Positions 34,897 to 47,318 of a stretch of DNA of 64,000 nucleotides are shown in pieces. The notes under the pieces were generated by a model. It made no database searches and was not told where the DNA came from. It worked only from the letters and a program-made list of their open reading frames with translations. Numbering within the stretch: the first letter of the stretch is position 1; every line of letters starts with the position of its first letter. Source of the DNA: Owenia fusiformis (Eukaryota > Annelida > Polychaeta > Sabellida > Oweniidae). The DNA is taken from contig CAIIXF020000011.1 in NCBI GenBank assembly GCA_903813345.2, positions 22,675,754-22,739,753 of the forward strand. Direction: 5' to 3'. The position numbers were made by a program, and so were the translations under genes.

Positions 34897-35740
34897 GACT
34901 GGTACATTCTGTTGGTCAGCACACCATTTATCAAACTGTTTATCACTTCATTATCTAGATTCTGGACAGCTGTATATGTAGTATAGGCTCTCTTGAGAAT
35001 TTAGAGACTGCAGGCTGTGACTGTGGCGGCCCTTCTGGTTCTAGTTCAACCCATGAAAGAGGTTTAATAGCCTAAATGTTCAGCATATGAAAAGTGGGCG
35101 TCGCCCATAACTAGTCTTTAACAACTTTGAAAATCAAAGAGAAACCATCTGGAAATAAAGAGGAAAATTCTCCTGTCCTATAGCCCTCACATAGTCAAGG
35201 CACAGTATTTCAATTCAAATAATCGGAAACCAAAACTTAAAGACTGGTACATTCTGTTGGTCAGCACACCATTTATCAAACTGTTTATCACTTCATTATC
35301 TAGATTCTGGACAGCTGTATATGTAGTATAGGCTCTCTTGAGAATTTAGAGACTGCAGGCTGTGACTGTGGCGGCCCTTCTGGTTCTAGTTCAACCCATG
35401 AAAGAGGTTTAATAGCCTAAATGTTCAGCATATGAAAAGTGGGCGTCGCCCATAACTAGTCTTTAACAACTTTGAAAATCAAAGAGAAACCATCTGGAAA
35501 TAAAGAGGAAAATTCTCCTGTCCTATAGCCCTCACATAGTCAAGGCACAGTATTTCAATTTGAATAAGCAGAAACCAAAGCTTGAAGACTGGTACATTCT
35601 GTTGGTCAGCATGGCATTCATCAAACTGTTTAGGCACTTGGTCAGCACACCATTCATCAAACTGTTTTAGCACATCATCATCTAAATTCTGGACAGTTGT
35701 GTCTGTAGCATAGGTTCTCTTTAGGAGAGTATAGAGACTC
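34897..35740. repeat. 345-bp tandem repeat, two full units and one partial
   Basis: Units start with GACTGGTACATTCTGTTGG at 34897, 35242 and 35587. The first two are nearly identical along their length; the third is diverged and shortened. Each full unit contains AAAGTGGGCGTCGCCCA. This is a local amplification inside the right arm of the foldback element. Confidence 0.85.
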
Positions 35741-36304
35741 ATACATGTACATAGAATAGTGGATACATGTTGTAGATCTGGGACATTTGTTGCTTGCTTT
35801 CTTCTTCTAAACAGGGTTGTGATATGATGTAAGCCTTTAAGAAGTCAAATGCAAAGATTAATTATAGCACCTAACATCAAAAAGGTATCTGGTGTCATCC
35901 AGAAAACTGAATTACATTCATTTGTTCAACCCATGATAGAGATTTAATAACCTAAATGTTCAAGGTATGAAAAGTGGGCGTCGCCCATGATTAGTCTTTA
36001 ACAATGATGAAAATCGATGATAAATCATCTTGTTATGTTTGCAAAATTTCTTTACCATGAAAATAGCACTCTAAAACTGTAGTATGACCATATTCAAAGA
36101 ATTTTTTTTATGAAAAAAATATTCCTATATCTCCCCACCCCCATGGGATTTGGTGGGAGGGGGTACTTACTATTTTTTGATCATTCTAGTGGACCACAAA
36201 AATGGCTCTGGCTCTTAAATCAAAGGGAATGGTATTCTGATGGTATGTGGAAAGTTTCACGCTTCGTTCCATGAATGAACTATTTTTGCACTATTGATCT
36301 CGCT

Positions 36305-39300
36305 ATCAGGTCATAGTGCATTTTTGGTATTTCTATGATAATCAATGGAAACCAATGGCCTCTATTGGGATCTGCTGATATCCTCATGTTAAGTCAATGG
36401 TGCACAGCGCCATGTAAGTCAATACAACCTTACTGAACGAAATGATCCCTATCTCAGCTTATGTGTGTCCGAGCACTTTAATATTTTCCAAAGTATTATA
36501 TGACATTTTATTCTTCATGTTACACCTACGAATGATTCATTTTGACCATAGGGATATTTGCCAATAATTGCACCTTGTCCTTTCTTCTGAAGCAGATCAC
36601 CTTTTTCCCTAAACATCAGCATATAAAATTGGAACCAAATCCATCCAACTGTAATTGAGTAATCAAAGATAATGTTTTTAAACAAATTAGCCTAGTGATG
36701 TGCCAAACATGTCTGTTATCAGGAATTTATTTTACTTTAATTCTAAGGAAAAAAATGTTTTGTTTTAATTGAAAATATTGAGTAAGAGGCTTTAAAGTAA
36801 ACAATTAAATGTGATATTTTGGATAAAAAAATTTCACAATGTCAATCTATATAAAGCTCACTAACCAAACCATGAATGTCACTAAACATGCTAAATAGAA
36901 ATAAAAACGAGAACAAGTTGAAAATGAAAAAGACACAATTTGAGATCATTTTAAGGAAGACAAAATCAGACAAGTTTGAAAATTATGTAAAAATGCTTAC
37001 ACTTTTGATCCTACTTCATGATTTTATTGTGTTTTGAAAATAAAGGGGTCATTTTTGGTACACCCCGTGAATATTTTATTTACTCATGTCTAGTGGATCG
37101 ATCTTGTTTTGTGTAAAGTATCTACATGTATGTAAAGCAGCGAGTCCTAGAATTAATGTGTTTTCTATTTTTTTAATTCACTTGTTACTTCAGAATTTAT
37201 TTTGAGCATTTAAACATGAGGATTCTGTTGGTTTGTCAGTACATGCAGTAGAGCATTTATGCTATTAAAAACATAAAAAAAGTTTTCATATGAACGAGCA
37301 CGAATTACAAATTGTCGTGAGATATGGTATTGCCATGTAACATTAAAATTAATCATTAAGTTTAGAAATATTCTAACATTTAATTGTTTAGTATCCATTT
37401 ATTTCGAAATATGATGATTGCAAAGCAAGTGGAGTGGCTTTTTAATAACACAGTAATTTTTCTATAAAATCAAAAACTTTTTCAAATACTTTGGAAAAAT
37501 AGAAAGTAATGACAGTTTAGTTGTTTTAGTTTTAATGATAAAGGCCATAATACAACTAACTCGAACATAAGTAAAATAATTTTCAGAGTATCAAATTCAC
37601 ATTTTGTTGAAAGTTATACTGACCCTCTTCCTAGAAAACAATATGGATGCAATGCTTTTATAATTTATATTTACATCTTTACATTGCATCTTGCAATACA
37701 TCAGTTGACTGACAGGCCATAGAGCGTATTTGCATAATGGTGGTACAACATAAGCTGCATATAAAAAATTAGAATAATACAATCATTTATTATGTATCTA
37801 TACTACCTCCCTGTTGTGTTATCTCATACCTTTTATGTTATGTAGTACATGTTATCTACTTATGATGTAAATGAGTTTCAAAAGTAGAAGTAAGCAATCA
37901 ATTCTTGACTAGCTGATAAAAATAATTATTCACATCAGTATCTCATCATGCATATGCGTTATCCATTTGTCACTCATTGGATGTCTATGCATATACATCA
38001 AACAATACAGAATGCAATACAGAATATGATTGTATAGTGCCACACAATAGATTAGTCATACAAATTTATGTAGAATATTATATTGAGATTAATAGAGCAA
38101 AAAATCAATGTTAAAAAATAAAAAGTCAGTCAGGTGGAAACTTTCTAGGTGACATATCAAATAATAAAAATTGATTACATGCAATAACTCTTGTAAAATG
38201 ATCTTATATTGAAATGTTTTTACATGCATGTCCAAAGGTCATGAACGTAGACCTTAACATTGACTTTACAAACCAACCAAGTGGAACATTTTGATACATT
38301 ATACCTTTCAAATATATTACTAAAAATGATAAATACTTCATGATGTTATTACCAGAAATGGTGACATATTGTTATAGTCTTCAGCTTCCTTGTGGATAGT
38401 GGTTGGTGTTCATCGTCTATAAAAATGGTGTTTGTAACAAATGGCAGGTTGTGACATTTTGCATATTAATACCTTGTTTGAGTTTGTAATTCTTCAGTGC
38501 ATAAATTACACAGGCTCTAAAAATCTAAATCTGATATTGTTTGGAAGCCCCCCCCCCCCCCGATCCCCAGATACACTCCATTGGCCTCATAAAAATACCA
38601 TACTTGGGTCATTTGGGAAAGTATGTTCAATAAAACTTTGACATTTAGCAAGAATAATATTGTTCACAATAAAAACTGATAAACAATTTTACTTTAATTC
38701 TAAGGAAAAAATTAGAAGTTACTCTATACTATTGCAGAGGGGAGAAGATCAAAGATAATGTGGGGTTAATTTGGCCATAATTTTTTTCTTTTGCCTAACA
38801 CATGACACATTTAGGTCATGACCTGTGATAAAATACAAATTTTAACAGAATTATAGCATGATTCATTTCATACATACACCTTTGAAATATAGGTAGAATC
38901 AAATATTTAATTTCAATATTAAACAAACAACCTACAAAGGACATACTGACATAGGATTGATGGGGGAATTTACTTAAGTGGGTAGTAGAAAGAGTAGTTG
39001 CTTTGAAATTTAACAAGGTATTAATATGCAAAATGTCCCCACCTGTCATTTGTTACAGATGCTCAACACCAACACTGAATACTGAACACCAACCATTAAA
39101 TGCCAAACACCATCCACAAAAAAAGTTGGAGACCATAACATTATATCACCACTTGTGGTGGTGACAAAAAATCTGCTATTTTGTAAAAGGCATATTAGTA
39201 CTGTATAAATGTGTATCTGTTCAAGAGGCTATAAATTATTAAATTGTCACATTTTTAAGATAAGTTCTGCTCACTATCTTATATATTTTTTCTAAAAAGT

Positions 39301-41032
39301 CCAAATGTTATTTCATGATGATTATGAAAAGTGGATATACACATATATGATTCTATCGGATTTGACATATATAGTGGTAGCATGAGTTTTGATTGGGTAT
39401 TTCAAACTTTTTAATGTATTTTTTTGGAGGGAGGGAGCTTTGTAAGGACCACATTACCATGTTTATTTTCCTTATATTTCACACCTTTGGTGTAGTATCA
39501 CCTGCTAATCTAAATAGGCAATACCTTAAACTTTGATTTAAAAATAATTCCATTTACTATTGTTTGCGTATTAAGCTTGAATTCTAGCATGCAATTTCTA
39601 TTTGGATAAAAATATTAACAAGGCATTAACATGACAAAATGTAATCACCTTGTAAGTTATTGCAAATGTCAATGTGACTGTGCATTCTTTAGTTTCTGTC
39701 ATTCAGTATGTAAGAAGTGTTTTAAGTGTATAATATATTCATGGCCATGGTAACTGAAACTGTCAAAAAGTCGTGTTAAAATTTGTTACAGACACCGAAC
39801 GCTGAAAAACCACCCACAAGAAAGACAATAACAAATATGAAATCACTTCTGTTGGTCTCCTAAAAATTTCAAAATGTCTCCTTGCTTATGATAGACTTTA
39901 CCTTAACAGTTTAAATGAGGAATTGAAGCTAGTCATGTGAAAATGTGCATTAAACACACAAACTGAATTCTATTCAAATACAACTGGCCTATTTAAATGG
40001 CATCTAAATAAAGGCAAAGAAAAAAGTATTAAAACACAATATCAGATAAAAGAGGACAGTTTTTCATAGCACAATATGCTGTGGCTCACTCGTGAATTAT
40101 TTATTCATTTATCTTTCTTACTGTAATTAAAACATGACGGCAGATACACAGTAAAGTATCAACAATATTAAAGCTAACGATCTATCTTCTAAGATTGTTC
40201 GAGTCTCCTGATGCGAATCGCAGTTTAATAACTAAGGGTTTTACATGAATAAACTCCTTATAAAACATAGGAGTAGCCTATTGAAAAGTGAAAATAAAAA
40301 ACGTATGGACCAAATAAATAGCTTAAGAATAAGTAGAAATAATGTGGAAAAGTAATACATGTATGGATAAACAGTAATAACCCATGGACGAAAAATAATA
40401 ACTTAGGATGACTTAGTATTAACCTTGTGGACATTATGGTGCTGTCAGTTGAAAAGCTACATGTACTTTGCAGGAGGATTTTCACCTAGGGTGTTAAAAT
40501 ATTAGAGTGTTTAATCTGTTTTATGACTAATGAACATATCTCAGTTGGTTTTAGTTTGTGGTGGTTATCATGCAAATAAGCTATTGAGGCAAAAGAGTCA
40601 ATGCAAAGAAATCACTGTTATAGTTATAGAGTATATTACTCAAGGGGAGGAGGTCAATACCTATGGCTAGATGAAAAAACAAACATTCTTGGAAAGAACA
40701 AGAGTGTGTGATCGTGATTTACAACATATCAGATCACAAAAACTAGGACATGAAAGCCTGAAAGCAGCATCTATGAAAAACATACCAAGATTTTGTCAAT
40801 CGATTTATCTAATTTATACAAGACGATACAAAGACATAGATTTATCAAAATGATCTTGACATAAGAAAAAAGAGAGGATTACTAGAATACAGGTGCAAAT
40901 AAACATCATTGAATATTCACATTAATCATACATTATACAAGGGTTTTATCTACGAATACAGAAGTTATTAATATAGCCTGATTGATAGATACAACTATAC
41001 GTAAGCAATAATAGGATCAAGCAATAAGGAGG
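36305..41032. other. Gene-free AT-rich stretch with repeats
   Basis: I see no supported exon. It includes an inverted-repeat element at 38390-39120, a related diverged segment near 39620-39820, and a 13-bp C run near 38550. Confidence 0.3.
38390..39120. mobile_element. Inverted-repeat element (~730 bp)
   Basis: TGTGGATAGTGGTTGGTGTT at the left matches inverted sequence ending CCATCCACA at the right. Next inward, TGTAACAAATGGCAGG and ACATTTTGCATATTAATACC (38426-38475) are inverted at 39014-39057. The arms are ~90 bp with mismatches, and there is no transposase frame. Ends are approximate. Confidence 0.6.
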
Positions 41033-43331
41033 ATGGCGATAAATAAACGTAAGTAAATACTTTACTTTCATAACATATTAGCATATCAATTGTTTATGTT
41101 ATTTAGAATTAATGCTTAATAATAAGTCAATATAATCAGTTCTACCATTTTGAGATATTTCAGTTAATAAATGGTAAAAAGCAGTCATTTCCAACTTTCT
41201 TCAAATAGACTCAATTGACCTCGGGTTGACCTTCAGTGACCTTTGAAAGGTAAAGATTTTTGATTTTCAAAAATGATTATATGAATTTAAAGGTTGGTTA
41301 ACTGGGTCACAGAGGGCATATATAGGTCGTATAAGGTAGACTTTTGAAGGTCAATTTTATCAATGAAGTCAGTCAAGAAAGAAATTGTATAAGTTTCTCA
41401 AAATTATGAAGCTTGAAAAATACATTCCCTTTAATATAGTTTGAATCCTCCAGTAAATCACTATTTGCCAAAAATTTGGGGATATTTGATTTCGATAATT
41501 AGTAAAATGGCTAATTTTCAGCTGCAAACTCCCAGGAAATCAGATCTGACCTCTATTTCGACCTTTGGTGACCTTCAACTGTCTTAAGATTCAGTATCTC
41601 TTTCATAACTATCTACTAGCTACCAGAAGTCTTTATATTTCAGTTTTGACCTTTCATTGACCTCAAATGACCTCTTAAATGGGCTGTCTCAAAATTGGCA
41701 ATTACCTATTTTTGACGTTTAGTTGACAGAATATTCTGATTTTGAACTATGTTCATGAATTTCAAAATACTTTGATCTTAACCTTACATTGCACACAGTA
41801 AAAGTTCCCTATTTATTCTCTTTCAGGTGTGTGCAGACTTTCATGTTATACAATATTGATACTAATGTTATTATGGAGCTTCTTCTATGCTGGTTCAGTC
41901 ATACAGTGGACCCCAACCAAGCAACCAAAAGTAACCCAGCCACAAACATATAACACCCCTAACATCCATCACCTATTTGCAAACAAAAGTGCATCAGATA
42001 TCATTCAGAGCTACTTCATTAACAAGCTACTGAAGGACAGTGATCAAAGTAAAATGTCCGCAGCTAATAAACTTCTAAAGCAATTATTTGAACTGGTGTC
42101 TGAGAATAACAATGGTACAGATGTTGATATTACAGATGACCTGGTTCATATACAAGGCACTGGACAGCTGCTTGATAAACAGCATGCAGAATCTGACAAG
42201 GCCGGTGAAGCTATAGATACTCTTCAAGCTGATGTTAAGGATCATAAGAATGAAAAGGCAACCAAGATCAGGGTCGGTATCATTGTCTATATGCCCTATA
42301 GAAGTGATCAGCTTTATGAAATGGAATTCTTATCATATATGCACCCATCATGGAAGTATGTCACTACTCATAAGACTCTCAAACAATTTATCACGCTACC
42401 CGAAGCATCAAACGTCCCTGATATGACCCTTGACCTAATAACCTATTGCCATCCAAAGTCGTGCTGCACTGCACAGAAAGCCAACTGCAAACTTTGGACT
42501 AAGGTCACACTTGATACTGACCAATCAGATTGCTACTACCATCCAGATGATGGCTTCCCTGAAGCTGCTGAATACCACTACTATAACACGTTTGCATTTC
42601 TACGTGATGACAATTTCATGAGTCGAGCTAAGAAGTATGATTGGTTGATCCGGTCAGATCTTGATGTATTCATTGGGCCTGCTGTTCTGGGATGGCTTCC
42701 TAAATATGAATTTATGTCAGGGGGTGGGGGGTATGCATCAGAGTTCAACCGTAAACGTATTCCTGAAGTCGCTGCACGTTTAAATTTAACGCATCATGGC
42801 ATAACTAACGTGGGGAGCACCTGGTATGGAAAGCCAGATATATTCATGAAGATTAGCCAACTAACATTAAAATACACTAAACATTTCTACAAAAATGAGT
42901 TTAACAAAACCTTAGATGGAATACAGCATATCATGAACAAATCATCAGTTGGCGAATGGCCTACCTGGTGGAGACCTGTTTCGTTACTTTATGGCGGAGA
43001 AGTTGCAATAAATCACGCTGTCCCCGACTTTGACATATCCCGTATAGCGGACAAAAAATTAGATTACCCTAGCAGCAGTAAATTAAACATCCTCTCTTAC
43101 CCACATCTCCATTGTTGGCATGGAGACGAAGAATTCCAAAAATTTAGATTCACAACTAAGTTACGTGCACTTATTAATGGTGGAACAGACAATAGGACGA
43201 CGATTTATAAGAGCGACCAAGATGTAAAAAATATGACAGTGCGGGATTATTGTACATTTATTGCGTGGAATGCAGTGGCAAATAATAACATTATTGAGCA
43301 CTTACAGAAACCAGCTGATCACTGCTCTTAA
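41033..43331 (+). CDS. Type II membrane, glycosyltransferase-like protein (DUF7164-type, tentative), 506 aa
   Basis: Exon 2 (41827-43331) is one long frame preceded by TTCTCTTTCAG. The only nearby first exon that fits is 41033-41048: ATG, five codons and one base before GTAAGT. It joins to give MAINKRVCRLSCYTILILML, a basic cytosolic start followed by a membrane anchor (about residues 11-30). After a variable stem (to ~145) comes the globular part: IRVGIIVYMPYRSDQLYEME, a cysteine pair region (YCHPKSCCTAQKANC), KYDWLIRSDLDVFIGP with a DxD-like D-L-D that could bind metal and nucleotide sugar, FMSGGGGYASE, NVGSTWYG and LLYGGEVAINHAVPD. This order recalls an uncharacterised glycosyltransferase-like family (DUF7164, from memory) expected in the Golgi lumen. 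No substrate is known. The exon is intact. AATAAA lies at 43688. Confidence 0.75.
41216..41242. promoter_or_regulatory. Triplet of TGACCT half-sites (cluster 1)
   Basis: TGACCT at 41216, 41227 and 41237 is spaced by 5 and 4 bases, a DR5 plus DR4 arrangement of nuclear-receptor half-sites. It is in intron 1 of the DUF7164-type gene. It could equally be part of an interspersed repeat. Confidence 0.35.
41647..41673. promoter_or_regulatory. Triplet of TGACCT half-sites (cluster 2)
   Basis: TGACCT at 41647, 41658 and 41668 has the same 5- and 4-base gaps as cluster 1. Single copies lie between the clusters at 41547 and 41569. The repeated geometry is the evidence; binding is not shown. Confidence 0.35.
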
Positions 43332-44182
43332 AAATTGTATTTTTAATTGGAGGAAAATGTTAAATTTTTAAATGGAGCCAAATGACTTGATTCAGTTTTT
43401 ATATTGTAAATTTGTTAATATTTTTCTGCATGGATACATATGCATGTATGTAGGATAACATTAGATTATACCAATTTAGTTCAAGAACAAATAGACATCT
43501 TTTTATAAATCAAGACCTACTCAATCTTTTGCATCATAATTAAGCCATAAAATGTACAAAGGTTCACGTAGGTTATCGCAAACAATTTCAGACAGTTATA
43601 TCTTGGATTAAGACTATTTTCTGACTATGAAGACAGGTATATCTTTTAGACCCATTCACTATCTCAAAGAAAATTATATACAATAATAATAAAGTCAAAC
43701 GGACTTGGAATATTTAACTAGTAATCAACCCATCAACACACTTTTTCAAAGATTTTGACCGCAAAAATGCAACCATTTTTTACAATGTTTAATACATTAC
43801 TATTCTTTATTTTGATGTATCAAATAGTTCTTGAAAGAAAAAAAACTGAACTGTTTCCCATGTTATTTCTCCATTGAAGTCTCATGCTATCCATTGGTTT
43901 CAGTTCATTTTGGTCATCCAAATTCAGTATCTTTAAAGTCCCTGGAGCAATCAACTTTTCCTTTTAGGAAATAGAACATGTCTCAAAACACATTCTAATT
44001 ATGCATTCAACAATATAATGAAAGGTAGCAATTTTGGTGAAAATTAGGTCAAAATTTTTGAAAAAGTATGTTGACTGGTCCAGTGCCCCTTTAATATCAC
44101 TTAGATCTGATTAACTAAATCATCATTATATCAACTTTTCTTGTAGATGACAGATGGGATAAATAATACAACCATGTTCATG

Positions 44183-44494
44183 ATCAGAAAATATTCAATA
44201 TTCAAGTTAGCATTGTCTGAAATTGTTTGCCATAACCTACATGCTCCTTTAAGTTAACACATGGAACTTTTGTCAAATGAATGAATAGATAATATAAGAA
44301 TTACACCAACAATGCATTGGCAGTTATTTGGTATATTTATCAGAAAATATTATATATTCAAGTTAGAATTGTCTGAAATTGTTTACGATAACCTACATGC
44401 TCCTTTAAGTTAACACATGGAACTTTTGTCAAATGAATGAATAGATAGTATAGGAATTACACCAACAATACATTGGCAGTTATATGGTATATTT
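44183..44494. repeat. 156-bp tandem duplication
   Basis: Two adjacent units begin ATCAGAAAATATT at 44183 and 44339 and share long blocks such as ACCTACATGCTCCTTTAAGT, with about ten differences. Non-coding. Confidence 0.85.
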
Positions 44495-46812
44495 ACCTTA
44501 TGGTTTATGTATTTATAAACAATCTAACAAATGTTAATTTTACACAATGCGATACATTTTCCAACTGTATTGAATGGTTATTGTTTTTTTCTATGAACAT
44601 GAATCTCAATAAAAATATATTCATTACAAATGTAAATTGTGATTTATCCGACTCGCTTAGCTATGCAGAAAATATCTATTCTTTGGTAAATAAAAGAGCA
44701 GGAATTGTGGAAATTGCAATGTAGATGCATTATAATTAACCTTTATTGTGAGAAATCTGATCAATAAAGTTCAAGATAAATTTAATAATACAGTACGACA
44801 TACTGTACAACTCATGATGAATTTCACCATATTAAATGGCCAATTAATATTTAATGTATAAGTTCATTTCCAAATATCCACAGTTATGTGATTTCATTTG
44901 ACTGTTTAGTTTTTAGAATATACATATATTTTCACACATTGAATCCAGCATTTTTCCAAAATTGACACAGAGAGAAAAACTTTGCTATACTTCAAACATT
45001 TCCATCCAAATGTAATTTCTTCTTGAACTCTTCAAAATTTATAAATATTTCATGTTTACAGAAGTTGTTATTTTGCTGGTCCTGAAAGATGTTAAAAATT
45101 GGGAGTTTCATGCCCTTGGCTTGTAATAACCACACAAACCCCTGTTCTCTGTAGAGCAACCACATAGTAACCAGGCAGTGCATTAACTTACTAGTAAAAG
45201 TATTTGCAGACTTAACAAAAGCTTATTATTTAAAATAACAGAAAATGATATATTATGAATGTATTGATAAACCCCTATAAAGTATGCATAATTCATTCAT
45301 ATATCTGTTCATACATTAACAGATATGCCATTATACAGTGAGTCAATATAAAATTTAAAAATATGAAATACAAGAAATGTACACAATACACATGTCTCAT
45401 TATCATTTGACTCATTGGCAATTGCTGACCAACTCCAAGATATTTCGTCTATGACGTCATAATCTTATCGTATACTAGTAACTTAGCACATAGGGTGTTG
45501 ATACAGTCTATTCTATGGTAATGTGAAAACATGCAATTTTGCTTAAATTTCCATCAAAATTGCCAGTCACCAGCAGAAAACCTCCAAAATTAGCTTTGAC
45601 CAGCAATGCGTTAAATGAAATTAAAATAAAACAGTGCAATTGTACACTGAAATGTGCCTTAATGTGCACTGTCACTCACTGTGCATTATACAAATGTACT
45701 TTCTTTATCTCAAACTAATTCACCTTTACAAATTTGCCTCAGCTATTTTAGTTCATGGGTACACCTCTGGATTACGGTTATATTGAAACTTTAGTATGCT
45801 ATACAGTATGTTCACTGTTCATGATTTCAAATACAATTACCGACATTCAAGTTCACTGTCAATGATTTCAAATACAATTACTGACATTTAAGCAGAAATC
45901 TTTTGTACAATGACATTTAAGATCTCAGTAGATGTAATTATATTAATGTATTAATACATGTTATGCATCAAATAGATACAATATAGGGCTCTTGCTTTTT
46001 TAGAATAAAACCTTGACAAATAATTTATGTCCACATTATTACTGCAATCCTCTGAAATGGACAAATAAATATACATATATGAGCTTAAGTTATGGTTTTG
46101 TTAAAAATGCAACAAACAATGGAGCGTCAAATGTACTGTCCGGATTCATTGGAATTAGAAATGGGACATTCACGTTTTGAAAACTCTCACATCAAAACAT
46201 CACAGCAATGATAAAATATATCATATATTTTTGCCACCTTTTGACATTATACTACATAGCCATACAATTTCAGATGCTCATCTTAGTAACATTAGACGGC
46301 AGAGATCATTTCTACACATTTTAATACAACTTGTGAGTAAATTGGATGAAAATTATTCAAATAAGAGCAATTTTAGTGAAACATTTTGTGACGGATCTTC
46401 TCAACACTCTGGGTTTCAAGGTCATTTCTGAGGTGACGAGAAATCTCTCTCCAGATAGTCAAAAGGTTAAGCTATCCATTCAGACAGTCTACAGTCAATT
46501 TAACATTACACTATTGAATACCTTATTTATTTGCAGTTACATAGTTAAGTGTAGACCTTTGTATTTTAACCAAAGCCTCTAATACCTGTACATGCATGAG
46601 AAAATATAAAATTAGTACAGAAAAATGTCATGATATATTTGGCACCAGCCTCTTAAAATTGATCAGTATGACTGAAAATAGGTACGTACATTTACCTTAA
46701 TATATGAATACCTCTTTGAGGCAAACAACCCCAAAAATGAACACTTCTTCATGTCCAATTATTTAGATATGCCATCGACTTTCAGGATATCAAGTTTTAA
46801 ACACCTCTCAAT

Positions 46813-46818
46813 TTTATT
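46813..46818 (-). promoter_or_regulatory. Poly(A) signal AATAAA, distal EXT2 isoform
   Basis: AATAAA on the minus strand, 150 nt past the stop of the distal terminal exon. Confidence 0.5.
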
Positions 46819-46967
46819 GGTGTCTTATACAAGGTGTTTCACTGTACATGTACAGTGTACATACAACTTCAAAATTCAATAAGAATAAAAGTTCAAGATC
46901 AAAATGTGGCACTTTTAAAGATTGTATACAGATTATGCATGGACAATAATTTTGAGCATATGTGAAT

Positions 46968-47318
46968 TTACAAACTTCCAATATTACTATATGATTTCAA
47001 GTTATCGGGGAAATCGTCCTTGTATAACACTGGATCTGCTCGGAACTCGACTGTTTTTAAAGGCATTGCCTCGTATAACTGAGTGAAATAATGGACGCAC
47101 TCTGACCGTTCGACCAAGTGGGTTGCATCAGCTGATAACATGTCCATATTTTTACACTCTGGGCATTTGAATTTCTGCCTCGGTGCGACCTTCACTGCTC
47201 CTTTTCTTGTGTGGTTTGCTATAAGAAAGTTCATCGCAATATCCTCACAGTTTATATGCTTGTCGACCCATTTCTTTAAGTTTCCTGGCATTGCATTCGT
47301 GTATAAGAAACTGTAGTG
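46968..47318 (-). CDS. EXT2: EXT2 alternative last exon, distal copy (116 aa)
   Basis: TTTTTCCAG precedes [20 protein letters not shown], and the frame ends NIGSL and TAA. All invariant motifs of the C-terminal GT64 segment are present: [41 protein letters not shown]. It enters in the same phase as the proximal copy, so it can replace it after exon 10. By eye about 60-65% of residues match the proximal copy, with differences concentrated in the loop after KFKCPEC. Confidence 0.85.
   Translation of the reverse strand, partial: HYSFLYTNAMPGNLKKWVDKHINCEDIAMNFLIANHTRKGAVKVAPRQKFKCPECKNMDMLSADATHLVERSECVHYFTQLYEAMPLKTVEFRADPVLYKDDFPDNLKSYSNIGSL

Larger units (their letters stand above)
32299..36304. 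mobile_element. Giant foldback element, arms ~2 kb
   Basis: The left end AGCGAGATCAATAGTGCAA is inverted at 36304. Matching blocks continue inward on both sides: CCACTAGAATG/CATTCTAGTGG, GGGCGACGCCCACTTTTC and its inverse, TTTGGGTGCCAGTG (33771) and its inverse (about 34543), and ACCTAATAAGG (34197) with CCTTATTAGGT (34382). The centre is near 34300, so almost the whole 4 kb is two imperfect arms. A coding relic lies in the left arm and a 345-bp tandem array in the right. The target duplication is unclear. It is probably a decayed DNA transposon or a foldback derivative. Confidence 0.8.
43332..46967. other. Gene-free stretch between the DUF7164-type gene and EXT2
   Basis: The first ~360 bp are probably the 3' UTR of the upstream gene. 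A 156-bp tandem duplication is at 44183-44494, and part of it (AGGTTATCGCAAACAATTTC near 43571) also occurs inverted. I see no exon in the rest. The last ~150 bp before 46968 are the distal EXT2 3' UTR. Confidence 0.4.
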
